Shown here piece after piece: positions 51,186 to 60,143 of a DNA stretch of 64,000 nt; the first letter of the stretch is position 1; every line of letters starts with the position of its first letter. The DNA comes from UBA2210 sp036825195 (GTDB taxonomy: Bacteria > Desulfobacterota > Syntrophia > Syntrophales > UBA2210), in assembly GCA_036825195.1 (NCBI GenBank), contig DAISYQ010000003.1, positions 100,476-164,475 of the forward strand, read 5' to 3'. Position numbers and translations under genes: made by a program. The notes below the pieces were generated by a model. It saw only the letters and a program-made list of their open reading frames with translations, searched no databases and was not told where the DNA came from.

Positions 51186-51770
51186 TCATCTGTGCAGTGA
51201 ATCGATATAGTGTATCGTCTCCGCCGCCAGTGACGGAGAATCGATAACAACCGACAGTTCATGGTTATATTTTAGTGCCGAGTTTGTCAAATTGTGACTT
51301 CCCAAGAATATATATCTCTTGTCGATCACGGCCACCTTCGTATGTGTAGTGGTGCTCGGAGAATCAAAATATACGTCGACCCCTCCTGCCCGGAGCCGTG
51401 CGGCCGTCTTTCGGTTGTCTGTATCGGTCGTATCGCTTCCCTCCTCGAGAATAATCCGTACCCGTACCCCCCGTTTGGCTGCTCGGACGAGTCCGGCGAG
51501 GATTCTGTCCGGGTAATTCTTGCTGTGACCGTTTATCTTAAAGAGGAAAAATGACATAACGATCTCGCTTCGTGCATCATGAATCGCTTTCATGAATGCG
51601 GAGAAATAGTCCCCGTCTTCGAGCAGCCTCACGCGATCGTCTTTCGGTGAATTACCGACAGATGGTGCGGCCTGTGGAGAAGATGGAAATGAAACCAGGC
51701 AGGCCCATAAGAGACACGCCGATACAGCGATCAAGCGAACACTATGAATATACGCAGGTCGTTCGGTCAT
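51186..51770 (-). CDS. Secreted phospholipase D-like (single HKD) nuclease-type protein
   Basis: A 194-residue protein with an N-terminal signal peptide (residues 1-34, hydrophobic with a QAA cleavage site). The single HKD motif is H143, K145, D150 (HTKVAVID), followed by FLGSHNLTNSA, which is the GSxNxT part. One motif per chain is the layout of dimeric Nuc-type endonucleases and other small PLD enzymes, where two subunits form the site. It acts in the periplasm or outside. It sits 7 bases before the lipoprotein gene in the same direction. Confidence 0.82.
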   Translation of the reverse strand: MTERPAYIHSVRLIAVSACLLWACLVSFPSSPQAAPSVGNSPKDDRVRLLEDGDYFSAFMKAIHDARSEIVMSFFLFKINGHSKNYPDRILAGLVRAAKRGVRVRIILEEGSDTTDTDNRKTAARLRAGGVDVYFDSPSTTTHTKVAVIDKRYIFLGSHNLTNSALKYNHELSVVIDSPSLAAETIHYIDSLHR

Positions 51771-51850
51771 TTTTCTGGCACCTTCTACAGGAGCGTGATA
51801 CTACATAATTTACACCGGTAAGTCAAAAATATCAGGATGCAAGCCAGCCT

Positions 51851-52483
51851 ATGGAGAATCTGACAGCCATATTCATATCATCGTTTATTATCGCCTTGTC
51901 AGGCGCGATGATGCCAGGACCCGTGCTGACCGTTGCCATCAGTGAAACGACAAAAAGAGGCTTTATCGCCGGTCCCCTCATAGTTTTCGGCCATGCCGTT
52001 CTTGAAATATCACTCCTCATACTTCTCGCCCTGGGATTTGCCGATTTGATCAATAATCCCGGATTGCTCGGAGTTGTCGGGATAGCAGGGGGTCTTGTTC
52101 TGCTCTGGATATCGTTCGATATGCTCAAAGGGATCAAACATCTCAGCCTTGACCTCTCAGGCGGGGAAAGTGCCTGGGGTGGTCCCGTCATAGCTGGTAT
52201 TCTCACCAGCCTGGTGAACCCCTACTGGATCATATGGTGGGCGACGATTGGACTGGGATATGTCATTGTTTCGATGAGATTCGGGTTCATTGGCGTGTCG
52301 GCTTTTTTCACCGGCCATATACTGGCCGATCTGCTGTGGTACAGCGTTGTATCGCTCTTCGTTTCACGGGGAAGAAAATATATGAGCGATCGGATATATC
52401 GGGGAATTATCGGCGTCTGTGCCGTCACGCTCATCTTTTTCGCCCTCTATTTCGGCGTATCGGGAGTACGATTTTTCATATAG
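51851..52483 (+). CDS. LysE/RhtB-family exporter
   Basis: A 210-residue inner-membrane protein with about six hydrophobic segments. MMPGPVLTVAISETTKRG is the first-helix motif of the LysE superfamily (usually GPN), and ILTSLVNPYWIIWWATIGLG matches the LVNPxxxxxW region. Such proteins export amino acids or related metabolites. The substrate is unknown. Its 3' end overlaps the stop of the convergent acyltransferase gene by 8 bases. Confidence 0.82.
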   Translation: MENLTAIFISSFIIALSGAMMPGPVLTVAISETTKRGFIAGPLIVFGHAVLEISLLILLALGFADLINNPGLLGVVGIAGGLVLLWISFDMLKGIKHLSLDLSGGESAWGGPVIAGILTSLVNPYWIIWWATIGLGYVIVSMRFGFIGVSAFFTGHILADLLWYSVVSLFVSRGRKYMSDRIYRGIIGVCAVTLIFFALYFGVSGVRFFI

Positions 52484-53165
52484 GAACGTGGCCGGATGAT
52501 ATGTCCCGATCTCCCTTTTCATATCCCTCCAGCATCGTCCGCTCGATATGAAGACGGATCCTTTCGAATTCTTCGGAATCCATGTCGCGGGGAACGGATT
52601 CAAGGGGGCCGAAACGGATGATAACTCTGCTGAACGGTTTGGGTACCATGAATCGATCCCAGCTGTTGAATGTCCAGGCCTTTTCATACAGGACATAGGT
52701 GGGGCAGATGACGGCTCCCGAATGCTGTGCCAGAGCTATCAGTCCGGGTTTTATGACATGAGGGGGGCCGGTCGGGCCGTCAACGATATGGCCGGCAATC
52801 TGACCCGTCATGACCGCGTCAATCAATGTTCTCAGGGCATTTCTGCCCCCCCGGGAGCTTGATCCGCGTGCCGGTGCCCACCCGATCCTCTCAACGATAC
52901 GGGCGATAAAATCCCCGTCCCTGCTCTGAGAGATCATGATGGAGATCGGTTTTTCCAGTATCTTGGGGAGATAAAATCCTCCGAAGAACCTCTGATGCCA
53001 TGAAGCCAGAACAATCCGCCCGTTATTGTTCAGGTGGTTGACAACCGTGTCATTACCCTCGAAACTGAGCCGGATGGTCTTTGCGTACAGACTGAGGGTA
53101 TGGTACGCAAAAGAGGTCAGGAAATATTTCAGGAAAAAGAATTTAATTTCTTTTTTCAGGCTCAT
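52476..53165 (-). CDS. DUF374-family lysophospholipid-type acyltransferase
   Basis: A 229-residue membrane-associated protein of the LPLAT-like DUF374 group. The N-terminus is hydrophobic and basic (FFFLKYFLTSFAYHTLSLYAKTIRL). SWHQRFFG is the HX-catalytic block, where the histidine is followed by QR instead of the usual HX4D, as in this group; AGHIVDGPTGPPHVIKPGLIALAQHSGA is its conserved ending. It probably acts on lipid A or a phospholipid at the inner membrane. I chose the ATG at 53165; a TTG at 53198 would add 11 residues. It ends inside the convergent LysE gene by 8 bases. Confidence 0.82.
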   Translation of the reverse strand: MSLKKEIKFFFLKYFLTSFAYHTLSLYAKTIRLSFEGNDTVVNHLNNNGRIVLASWHQRFFGGFYLPKILEKPISIMISQSRDGDFIARIVERIGWAPARGSSSRGGRNALRTLIDAVMTGQIAGHIVDGPTGPPHVIKPGLIALAQHSGAVICPTYVLYEKAWTFNSWDRFMVPKPFSRVIIRFGPLESVPRDMDSEEFERIRLHIERTMLEGYEKGDRDISSGHVPI

Positions 53166-53304
53166 GATAGACTCAAGCTTTTCATTGTCATGAGACAAGG
53201 TGTCTCATCTCATGTAGGTGTTCCTCCCCCTTTCGGGTCCGGCACGCTCGTTTTATGCGTCAGAGGTTCCCGGAAAGGCAGACGGGATAAATCTCACATC
53301 CTTA

Positions 53305-53958
53305 TTAGTAAATCCAGTCCAAAATCCCCAGACCGATAACGTTTCCTGCAATGGCAATGGCATAAATGATGCCGACCATGGTGGCCTTCGCCCTGATCGT
53401 CTTCAGGCTCATCACGATAATGGCGGCCACAAAGAAGTGGAAGTAACCCAAGAGGAATATCAGCCAGATGCCGCCGAATGACCGGTACCACCAGGGATAT
53501 TCCCATACGAGATGGCCGCCCATGTTCAGGATGACCTCCACAAAGACACAGAATGCCGCATAGGCGATCGCCCAGAACCACCAGTTCGGTATTCCCAGGA
53601 TCTTGATACGTTTATCTTCAAAAACCGTATTGTAAAAGATGATCCCCACGATGGTGAACATGAACATGATCTCTATGTTCCACCCCACCATGGTTCTCAG
53701 GGCGGTTTCGCCGGGAGTCGTCCAGAAGGCGGCATGCTGAGTCAAATGGAAGACCCATCCGTTCCATGTTTCGTTGATGAAATCCATGCCGAAGATCGTC
53801 AAACCGGCAAATATGGCGTTCCAGTTTCCCGAAGCCCAGGCCTTTTTCATCTCGCTGGTGTAGATGTAAAAGACAAAGGCAAGTAGGGGGATCACATACC
53901 ACTTGATCGTGGAAAGATCTCTCAGGCCCTGAAGCGCGAGCTGTGATGCTTCTGTCAT
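53305..53958 (-). CDS. Unrecognised polytopic membrane protein
   Basis: A 217-residue inner-membrane protein I cannot assign to a family. It has about six to seven hydrophobic segments, with many tryptophans and tyrosines near their ends (WNGWVF, WWFWAIAY, WEYPWWYRS). Conserved-looking polar residues within the membrane (FGMDFINETWNGW, EVILNMGGHLVW) may form a substrate path. The start follows GGGAGGTG. It lies downstream of the enolase-superfamily gene (105 bases) in the same direction and may be its transport partner. No ATPase or partner domain is visible. Confidence 0.6.
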   Translation of the reverse strand: MTEASQLALQGLRDLSTIKWYVIPLLAFVFYIYTSEMKKAWASGNWNAIFAGLTIFGMDFINETWNGWVFHLTQHAAFWTTPGETALRTMVGWNIEIMFMFTIVGIIFYNTVFEDKRIKILGIPNWWFWAIAYAAFCVFVEVILNMGGHLVWEYPWWYRSFGGIWLIFLLGYFHFFVAAIIVMSLKTIRAKATMVGIIYAIAIAGNVIGLGILDWIY

Positions 53959-54063
53959 ACCGACACCTCCCGTGCTATATTTTAGTGAAACTAAGAATGG
54001 AATTGAGCCAGGCGAAGAAGAGGAGTAAAGATCCCTTTTCCTGTCCGGGAGTAGAGGCTTTCG

Positions 54064-55290
54064 TTACTGGCTTTCCTTCCTCTTTTTCAGTTCAAGGGCG
54101 GCCTTCAGCCCCTTTTGCCGTATGACCTTCAGCTTCAGCCGTGTCTCATTGACCTTGAAGAATCGCTTCCCATATTTTCTCAGGAGGCTTTTATCGATCT
54201 CGAATCCGAGTCCCGGTTTTGTGAAGGGCTGGAGCATGGCGTTTTCGTCGGGAATGATGGGTTCGATGATCCCCTCTCTGTATTCCGGAACCCATGAGGG
54301 TTCTTCCAGCGGATATTCCAGCGGGAGAGAGTTTTCTCTGTCGGCGAGCACCATGTTCCATCCGATATAAAAACCGATGCCGTTCGTCCAGGTATGCGGA
54401 GAGAACTCCCTCTTGTGGGTGTGGCATGCCTCGATGACCTTCCTGACCTGGGCGATGCCGCCGGCGAATGTGGCATCCGGCTGGTATATGTCGAAACAGT
54501 CCTTTTCGAACATGATCTTTATTTCATCCCATCCATAGTTGAGCTCGGCTCCGGAAATCTTGACATCGGATACCGCTTTCAGGGCCGCGTTCCCGTCGTA
54601 GTCCCGTGAATCAAGAGGCTCTTCCAGCCAGCTAATGTGATTCGCATAACACGCCTTTGCAAATTCTTTGGCTCGTTCCAGGTCCCAGGCAGGAATCTTA
54701 TCAACGATGGTGACAAGCCACCCCTGATTGGCGTCGACCCCCAGTATCAAATCGTCTCCCACGCCCTTTCTGACGGTCTCGATGTGGCGTATGTCATCCT
54801 TCAATCCAATGTTCTTGACGCGCAGCTTGGCACTTGTAAATCCTCTTTCTTTCATTGCCAGGAGTTCTTCGACCCTCCGTTCCGGTTCGTGCATTTCACC
54901 GGTGGAGCAGTACACGGGGATCGGCCTGGCACTTCCGCCGAGGATCTCGTATGCCGGCTTTCCCTCGATCTTTCCGATGATGTCCCAGCAGGCAGGTTCT
55001 ATCCAGAAGTTTCTCCATCCCAGAATTCCCGCCTGTTTCAGGAGGTTTTGCACCCCTTCGATGTCGGTGGGATCGGCTCCCAGCAGGTACCCCCCTATAA
55101 GATCACCCAGACCTTCCCTCTCGACACCGAGAGCGGACCCAGCGGAATATCCCTCGATGCCGTCGTCTGTCGTGATTTTTATCAGGGTAAAACCGTTGTG
55201 AGTTTGAGGATAGCCGGGAATCCACGTTGGCCAGAAGGTGTGCTTCAACGGGACTGATACATGGTACAGCTCTATTTCCGATATCTTCAT
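54064..55290 (-). CDS. Enolase-superfamily enzyme (mandelate racemase subgroup-like)
   Basis: A 408-residue two-domain enzyme. The C-terminal barrel carries metal ligands D186 (GVDANQG), E223 (WLEEP) and E249 (SGAEL), a dyad D272 (QPDAT) and H299 (SPHTW), and lysine/arginine residues at 155-159 (KLRVK). D272-H299 and the strand-2 basic residue are the mandelate-racemase-type acid/base set, so abstraction of an alpha proton next to a carboxylate is expected. The substrate (acid sugar, aryl or branched acid) is not determinable. It lies between an unrecognised membrane protein and a ketopantoate-reductase-like gene. AAGGAGG precedes the ATG. Confidence 0.85.
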   Translation of the reverse strand: MKISEIELYHVSVPLKHTFWPTWIPGYPQTHNGFTLIKITTDDGIEGYSAGSALGVEREGLGDLIGGYLLGADPTDIEGVQNLLKQAGILGWRNFWIEPACWDIIGKIEGKPAYEILGGSARPIPVYCSTGEMHEPERRVEELLAMKERGFTSAKLRVKNIGLKDDIRHIETVRKGVGDDLILGVDANQGWLVTIVDKIPAWDLERAKEFAKACYANHISWLEEPLDSRDYDGNAALKAVSDVKISGAELNYGWDEIKIMFEKDCFDIYQPDATFAGGIAQVRKVIEACHTHKREFSPHTWTNGIGFYIGWNMVLADRENSLPLEYPLEEPSWVPEYREGIIEPIIPDENAMLQPFTKPGLGFEIDKSLLRKYGKRFFKVNETRLKLKVIRQKGLKAALELKKRKESQ

Positions 55291-55362
55291 GATTCGCCTC
55301 CTTGAGCCTTGTACTATGTGAAGGTGCACTACGTTAATGATCAGTTATCACTATTTTCTAAA

Positions 55363-56379
55363 TCAGGGAACCTGCGGGAGTTCGAACATGTCAAGGTTTT
55401 TAAAGGTGGCCGAATATCTGCCTTCTTCCATGCCCCGCACCAGCCCGACGACCGTGTCGTTCACAGGCGTAGGCACCCCCGTCTTTCTCCCGTTTTCACA
55501 GACAACGCCGTTTATCGCGTTGATCTCCGTCTTCAGCCCCTTCTCGATATCCTGAAGCATGCTGGCCTTCAGGAGGGCGTGAGGTCTGAAAACGAGGTCT
55601 AATATGCCAAGTTTGCCCTGCAACTCTTCTTTGTTGGTGAAGGAAAGGATGTTCACGTCCACACCCTGAATCGGCTCCATGGTAATTCCCGTTTTTGCGG
55701 CCACCTTGAGGGTTTCATTACCGATATGTGCCACACAGGTGAGGGCCTTCTCGTTGTCGAGGACGTCTCCGAATGTGCATCCCAGGGATACGGACATGCC
55801 GCTCATGGTAGCGTTGACAAGGAGTTTGGTCCACCGAACACCCATGAGATTCTCCGTAATCACGACCGGGCAGATGCATTCCAGAATCCCCGCCACCTGC
55901 CGGGTTCTCTCCCGTACGGACCCGTCAAGTTCCCCCATATCAAAGGTCATCTTGTCCGTTTCGGACGTGAGCTCGGAAACGCCGGGCCTGAGCCAGGTGG
56001 CACCCCATCCGACGGCGCACCCCAACACCTTTTCTCTTCCCACGTATGCTCCCACACTTTCTTCAGGAACACCGTTCTGGAGCGTGCAGACGATACTGTC
56101 CGCATGGAGATGGGGAACAAGGGCTTTCAAGGCAGGTTCGTTATTGGTCTGTTTCACCAGGTAGAAGACGATATCGTAGGTGCCTTCCATCTGATCCGGT
56201 GTGATGGCCTTGACGGGAACGGTCAATTCCATCATCCCCGTAATCGTCGCTCCCCCTTTGTTCATGGCATCCACATGATCTCTGTTGGCGTCAATCAGCG
56301 TAACATCGTATCCGTTCTTCGTCATCAGCGCTCCCGTAATGGTTCCCATGGAGCCCGCGCCCAAGATTGCCAGTCTCAT
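55363..56379 (-). CDS. Ketopantoate reductase (PanE/ApbA) family protein
   Basis: A 338-residue NADPH-dependent 2-keto-acid reductase. GAGSMG at 7-12 begins the Rossmann fold; GVRWTKLLVNATMSGMSV holds the catalytic lysine; SMLQDIEKGLKTEINAINGVV has the glutamate of the family. Length is longer than E. coli PanE (303). The general family reaction is reduction of a 2-keto acid to a 2-hydroxy acid. Context with an enolase-superfamily enzyme, not panB/panC, argues for a role other than pantoate formation. AAAGGGGGG precedes the ATG. It is probably the first gene of a three-gene operon. Confidence 0.85.
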   Translation of the reverse strand: MRLAILGAGSMGTITGALMTKNGYDVTLIDANRDHVDAMNKGGATITGMMELTVPVKAITPDQMEGTYDIVFYLVKQTNNEPALKALVPHLHADSIVCTLQNGVPEESVGAYVGREKVLGCAVGWGATWLRPGVSELTSETDKMTFDMGELDGSVRERTRQVAGILECICPVVITENLMGVRWTKLLVNATMSGMSVSLGCTFGDVLDNEKALTCVAHIGNETLKVAAKTGITMEPIQGVDVNILSFTNKEELQGKLGILDLVFRPHALLKASMLQDIEKGLKTEINAINGVVCENGRKTGVPTPVNDTVVGLVRGMEEGRYSATFKNLDMFELPQVP

Positions 56380-56622
56380 GATTTTTCCCCCCTTTATGAA
56401 TTTGAGAATAGATCAGGAATCAAACCAGTAAATACATACACAGATCGGGAAAGTCAGTCAAGGATTTTCAAAGGAAATTCATAAGAAAATGCCGTAGGTT
56501 ATGTTCCGTTCAGTTCCGTGATATCGGTGTAAATCATATTGTCGGCGGATGCTGCCGATTCGGTTCGGATGTTTCATTTGGAAGAATCCTGTGCCTCTGC
56601 AGGGCACGGGTTCATTGATCCC

Positions 56623-57195
56623 TCAGTAGAAGAACTCTTTTGTAGTAATGCGCCCTGAGTCATTGAAGGAAATCCCTTCCATCTCCAGAAGAGACCGTTT
56701 CATCTTCAGACCTCCCTGATATCCGCCGAGCGTCCCGTCGGATCGGACAGCCCGGTGACAGGGAATTATGATGGGAAAGGGATTGGCGGCCAGTGCGGAG
56801 CCGACCGCGCGCGCCGATCTGGCGCTGCCGATATGCCGGGCGATTCCCTGGTATGTGGCTATGCGACCGTGAGGGATGCCATGCTCGGCACGCAACACCT
56901 TTTCCTGAAAGGGGGAACACAGGTCCATCCGGGCGACATCCAGAGAGAAGGTGATATCCTCCCCGTTCAAGAATGCCGTGATCCCGTCCATGATGCAATC
57001 TATTTCACCGCACGAAGAAGGGGCGGAATCGGGAAACAGGACTTCGAGACGCTGCCGGGCTGTAACCCGATCCATGGAGATCAAGATACGCAGGATGTGA
57101 GGCCTGCCCTCATGAATCGACCAGAGGATTACAACCGGCCCATACGGTGTTTCGCAAAGACAATAGCATGGTTGAACGGTTTCTGACTGCTTCAT
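56623..57195 (-). CDS. ogt: Second methylated-DNA-protein-cysteine methyltransferase
   Basis: A 190-residue alkylguanine transferase. C146 in IIIPCHRAV is the acceptor; GIPHGRIATYQGIARHIGSARSARAVG is the helix-turn-helix and arginine-finger region. The N-terminal lobe (residues 10-90) is diverged and cysteine-rich (C10, C12, C14), a hint of metal binding or Ada-like features but too short for an Ada domain. The window thus contains two Ogt-type genes 20 kb apart. It is isolated on the minus strand. Neither seems part of an SOS or adaptive operon. Confidence 0.88.
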   Translation of the reverse strand: MKQSETVQPCYCLCETPYGPVVILWSIHEGRPHILRILISMDRVTARQRLEVLFPDSAPSSCGEIDCIMDGITAFLNGEDITFSLDVARMDLCSPFQEKVLRAEHGIPHGRIATYQGIARHIGSARSARAVGSALAANPFPIIIPCHRAVRSDGTLGGYQGGLKMKRSLLEMEGISFNDSGRITTKEFFY

Positions 57196-57401
57196 GTGAT
57201 TACCCGGAACCGGAGAGGGCTTTGCTGTTTCATTTCCAATCTTTCGTTTGAGCCAGCCATGAATCGGTGAAATCCCCGTTCATACGACGCTTGTTTCAGG
57301 CACAACGAGCAGATCTATCAGTCAAATGCTTTTTTAACGGTGTAGTTTATCGTAAAAATCATCCAAAAGATCAAGTCATAAAGAAGTAATTTGTCTTTTC
57401 T

Positions 57402-58205
57402 CTACCGCCCTTTGAATAGGGGTTTTCTTTTCTCCATAAAGGCTCGGTAACCTTCCTTGTAATCCTCGGATTTAAAACAGTCATCGGTGACCCTGGTACA
57501 GAGATCTAGGTCGCGAGTGGAGTCATCCTTGACCGATTCGGCGACGATGATCTTCACGGCGTGGATGGTAAGAGGCGCATTTTCGGCGATGCGGCGCGTG
57601 TAGTCCGCGACATATGCATTCAATTCGGAGGCCGGAACGACGCGATTGATCATGCCCATGTCCCTGGCTTCCCCAGCGGTAAACTTACGGGCGGTAAAGA
57701 ACACCTCTTTGGCGAAACTGGGGCCTACCAGGTCGACAAACGGTTTGAGCCCGGCAATCCGATAGCCGAGACTGAGTTTTGCCGCCGGAATAGCGAAGAT
57801 CGCGTTGTCGGCGCAGATGCGGATGTCGCAGCATATGGCAAGGGCGACTCCTCCGCCGATACAGTGACCCTTAATCTTGGCGATGGTTGGTTTTGGAAAT
57901 TTGCGCAGAATATCGGAAGAGTTGTCGACCGTGTCGTTGTAAAGATTCAACCCTTTCTCGGGCGAACGGTTCTTTTCGAACTCCGAGATGTCGGCACCGG
58001 CGCAGAACGCCTCATTTCCCTCTCCCGTGAGAACGACCACTCTGATCTCATCGTCATCCTTGAGATGTTCAAGTACCACGCCGAGATCCCTCCACATCTC
58101 GAAGGTCATGGCGTTGAGCCGGGTCGGGTTGTTGAATTTGATGATGCCGACGCTGCCCTGCTTTTCAACGATCAACTGATTGGTGATGCCTGTAATGTTT
58201 GCCAT
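57402..58205 (-). CDS. Enoyl-CoA hydratase/isomerase family protein
   Basis: A 267-residue crotonase-fold enzyme. NEAFCAGADISEF and GHCIGGGVALAICCDIRIC form the two oxyanion-hole segments. The usual first catalytic glutamate position (as in rat ECH E144) is not obvious from the sequence; residues there read FAIPAAKLSLGYRI, so hydratase activity is less certain than another crotonase-type reaction. The tail EDYKEGYRAFMEKRKPLFKGR is normal. A good promoter (58259-58287) and an AAGGAG site precede it; it is monocistronic. Substrate unknown. Confidence 0.83.
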   Translation of the reverse strand: MANITGITNQLIVEKQGSVGIIKFNNPTRLNAMTFEMWRDLGVVLEHLKDDDEIRVVVLTGEGNEAFCAGADISEFEKNRSPEKGLNLYNDTVDNSSDILRKFPKPTIAKIKGHCIGGGVALAICCDIRICADNAIFAIPAAKLSLGYRIAGLKPFVDLVGPSFAKEVFFTARKFTAGEARDMGMINRVVPASELNAYVADYTRRIAENAPLTIHAVKIIVAESVKDDSTRDLDLCTRVTDDCFKSEDYKEGYRAFMEKRKPLFKGR

Positions 58206-58258
58206 AAAAAGCGCTCCTTCAGGGTGGTTTGATAGGGGTCTTCTTGTACGGGAGGAGG

Positions 58259-58287
58259 AGTATAAGAAAGACAGCCTTGTGAGTCAA
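58259..58287 (-). promoter_or_regulatory. Sigma-70 promoter of the enoyl-CoA hydratase-like gene
   Basis: On the minus strand, TTGACT (58282-58287), a 17-base spacer, TATACT (58259-58264). Transcription would begin some 45 bases before the ATG at 58205. Confidence 0.65.
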
Positions 58288-58397
58288 TGTAATTATAAAC
58301 GTATGTCATTGTGTATCGTCACCTCGGATTGATACCGTTTCTTGGTTAGCTGATAGTGAGTTTTCTGACTGCATGTGACTTGCTATGTGACAAAGGA

Positions 58398-59387
58398 TTA
58401 TGGTGTGCCGAGCTCTTCCAGCCATTTCTTGATGGCAGATCGGACTTGAGTGCCAACAACCACGCCCATATGCGTCACATTTTCTAATACCACTACGGTT
58501 CCCTTTGTAAATTGAGAAATCACCGGTTCAAATTGATCCGCAAAGAAGACTTCATCCGCTGCACCAGCGACAACGAAAAGGGGCTGGGTTATGGCACTGA
58601 GATCTTTTTTATAGTTTCGAGGGGCGTAGGACGTATTGAGCCGGTATGTGTATGACAGGGTTTCAGTTCCATCGCGAACTTCCTTCGGCATGTTGAATTC
58701 TATAACGGTTAGATCATTAAACCATCGAATTCCGATATTGTTGAGCAAGGTCAGCCCAATGATGCGCCCTGTGTAGGGTCGAGCCCACCCACCGGAGTTG
58801 GGACGAGTCGTAGGGGCATTGTATTGCAGGTAGGGAGACAGCAGCAAGTAGGCATCTGCTTGGTTCCCATATTGACTTCCGGCAAAGCGGATCGCTAAAC
58901 CGCCGCCCGATGAGTGGCCGCCTACAATAAGCATTGACGTGGGATGGTCCTTCCGAATCAAGGCGATGAAATCGGCAAGATCGTCTTCCAGTTGACCGAT
59001 GTAATTCACATCTCCTCGTCTGCCCGATGTGTATCCGTGTCCCCGTAAATCCGGCGTGTATACATTTGCCAAATTTTGAGAACTAATGAAACCGGCTAAA
59101 GGCAGAAAATACCGACTGTGCCACCCCGAACCGTGTAACAGGATGATCGCCGTATCCGATTGAGCCGGATAGTACCGATAGCCAAGCTGTGTTTCGTCCC
59201 TTGCGGTAAAGGTGTTCAGGTTCGGCAAGTTTGTGTAATCGAAAAACAATTTCTTAAATACTATACCTCCTTCCTTAGGGGATGGCCCTTTGGGTTTGCC
59301 ACTTATGATCAATACCGTGGCGATTGTGAGATAAATCACGACAGATATGAGAGCAAAAATCAATATGGCTGTAGTTATCTTTTGCAT
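58398..59387 (-). CDS. Membrane-anchored alpha/beta hydrolase (lysophospholipase-like)
   Basis: A 329-residue protein with one N-terminal membrane helix (residues about 4-28, TAILIFALISVVIYLTIATVLII), so it should face the periplasm. The hydrolase fold has AIILLHGSGWHSR (oxyanion side), GGHSSGGGLAIRFAG with the nucleophile serine in GHSSG, and ENVTHMGVVVG with a catalytic histidine. GRRGDVNYIGQLEDDLADFIALI is typical of monoglyceride lipase-like serine hydrolases. The substrate is unknown. An ATG at 59387 is preferred to a GTG at 59399. Confidence 0.82.
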   Translation of the reverse strand: MQKITTAILIFALISVVIYLTIATVLIISGKPKGPSPKEGGIVFKKLFFDYTNLPNLNTFTARDETQLGYRYYPAQSDTAIILLHGSGWHSRYFLPLAGFISSQNLANVYTPDLRGHGYTSGRRGDVNYIGQLEDDLADFIALIRKDHPTSMLIVGGHSSGGGLAIRFAGSQYGNQADAYLLLSPYLQYNAPTTRPNSGGWARPYTGRIIGLTLLNNIGIRWFNDLTVIEFNMPKEVRDGTETLSYTYRLNTSYAPRNYKKDLSAITQPLFVVAGAADEVFFADQFEPVISQFTKGTVVVLENVTHMGVVVGTQVRSAIKKWLEELGTP

Positions 59388-59465
59388 GATCTGTCTCACG
59401 CTCTTTCGGTTTTTGATAATTTAGTTATATTCGATAAGACAAAAAATAAGATTGAACTTACTGGC

Positions 59466-60143
59466 TCAACTTTTGCCGTATCTCGTTCTCTCTTCTTGTT
59501 GGAGGCTTTTGATCATCTGCTCTATTTCACCACCAATACATAGGGCATTGACATCCTTGAAATGTTTCAGCATGATTTGAGTTAGTTTGTCGAGGACTGA
59601 ATACATGAAGAGTACAGCATCTGGCAGTTGGATGTAGAGTGCATCAGTAAACTGGGTTAACTGTACTTTAAGTCGTTCGCTTGTTTCATTTTTCTCAGAC
59701 AGGAGTTGAAATTCGTCATGTTTTTTGTTTCGATAGGCAATGATTTCGCACACGGTGTTGAATTTGTCCCTTGCGACGACGAGTTCGCCCAGAAGATTTG
59801 GATCAACATCGTCGAGCAGGAAGCTGAGTTCAGCCATCGGAAATACAGGCGGATTTGTGACATACAAGAAGGGGGGCAACTCGACCCAGCGGTTCGGATT
59901 TCCCGTTTGCGGTGCGAGGTGTTGCTTTTGAAGGATCAGGAAGCTATTGATACGTGCGACGAGAGCGAACTGTGCATCCCGAAGAGCAATCGTTCGCTTG
60001 TTCCGCTCTTCATCGTGTTTTCGGCGACGCTCGTAGGCGAACGCGAATGCGGCACCACAGAACGCTCCGAGAAAAATTTTGAGGATGTCTATAACTATAG
60101 TAAACGCACGAATCCATATTGGATCAATGGTTTCTGTATTCAT
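59466..60143 (-). CDS. Unrecognised membrane-anchored protein
   Basis: A 225-residue protein I cannot place. One N-terminal hydrophobic segment (about 10-35, IRAFTIVIDILKIFLGAFCGAAFAFAY) is followed by a basic stretch (ERRRKHDEERNKR) and a long helical, charged remainder with probable coiled-coil parts (NKKHDEFQLLSEKNETSERLKVQL). The topology is therefore one helix with a cytoplasmic body. TAGGAGAAAAAC precedes the ATG. It lies between an esterase-like gene and a long regulatory gap before the EAL gene. Confidence 0.6.
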   Translation of the reverse strand: MNTETIDPIWIRAFTIVIDILKIFLGAFCGAAFAFAYERRRKHDEERNKRTIALRDAQFALVARINSFLILQKQHLAPQTGNPNRWVELPPFLYVTNPPVFPMAELSFLLDDVDPNLLGELVVARDKFNTVCEIIAYRNKKHDEFQLLSEKNETSERLKVQLTQFTDALYIQLPDAVLFMYSVLDKLTQIMLKHFKDVNALCIGGEIEQMIKSLQQEERTRYGKS

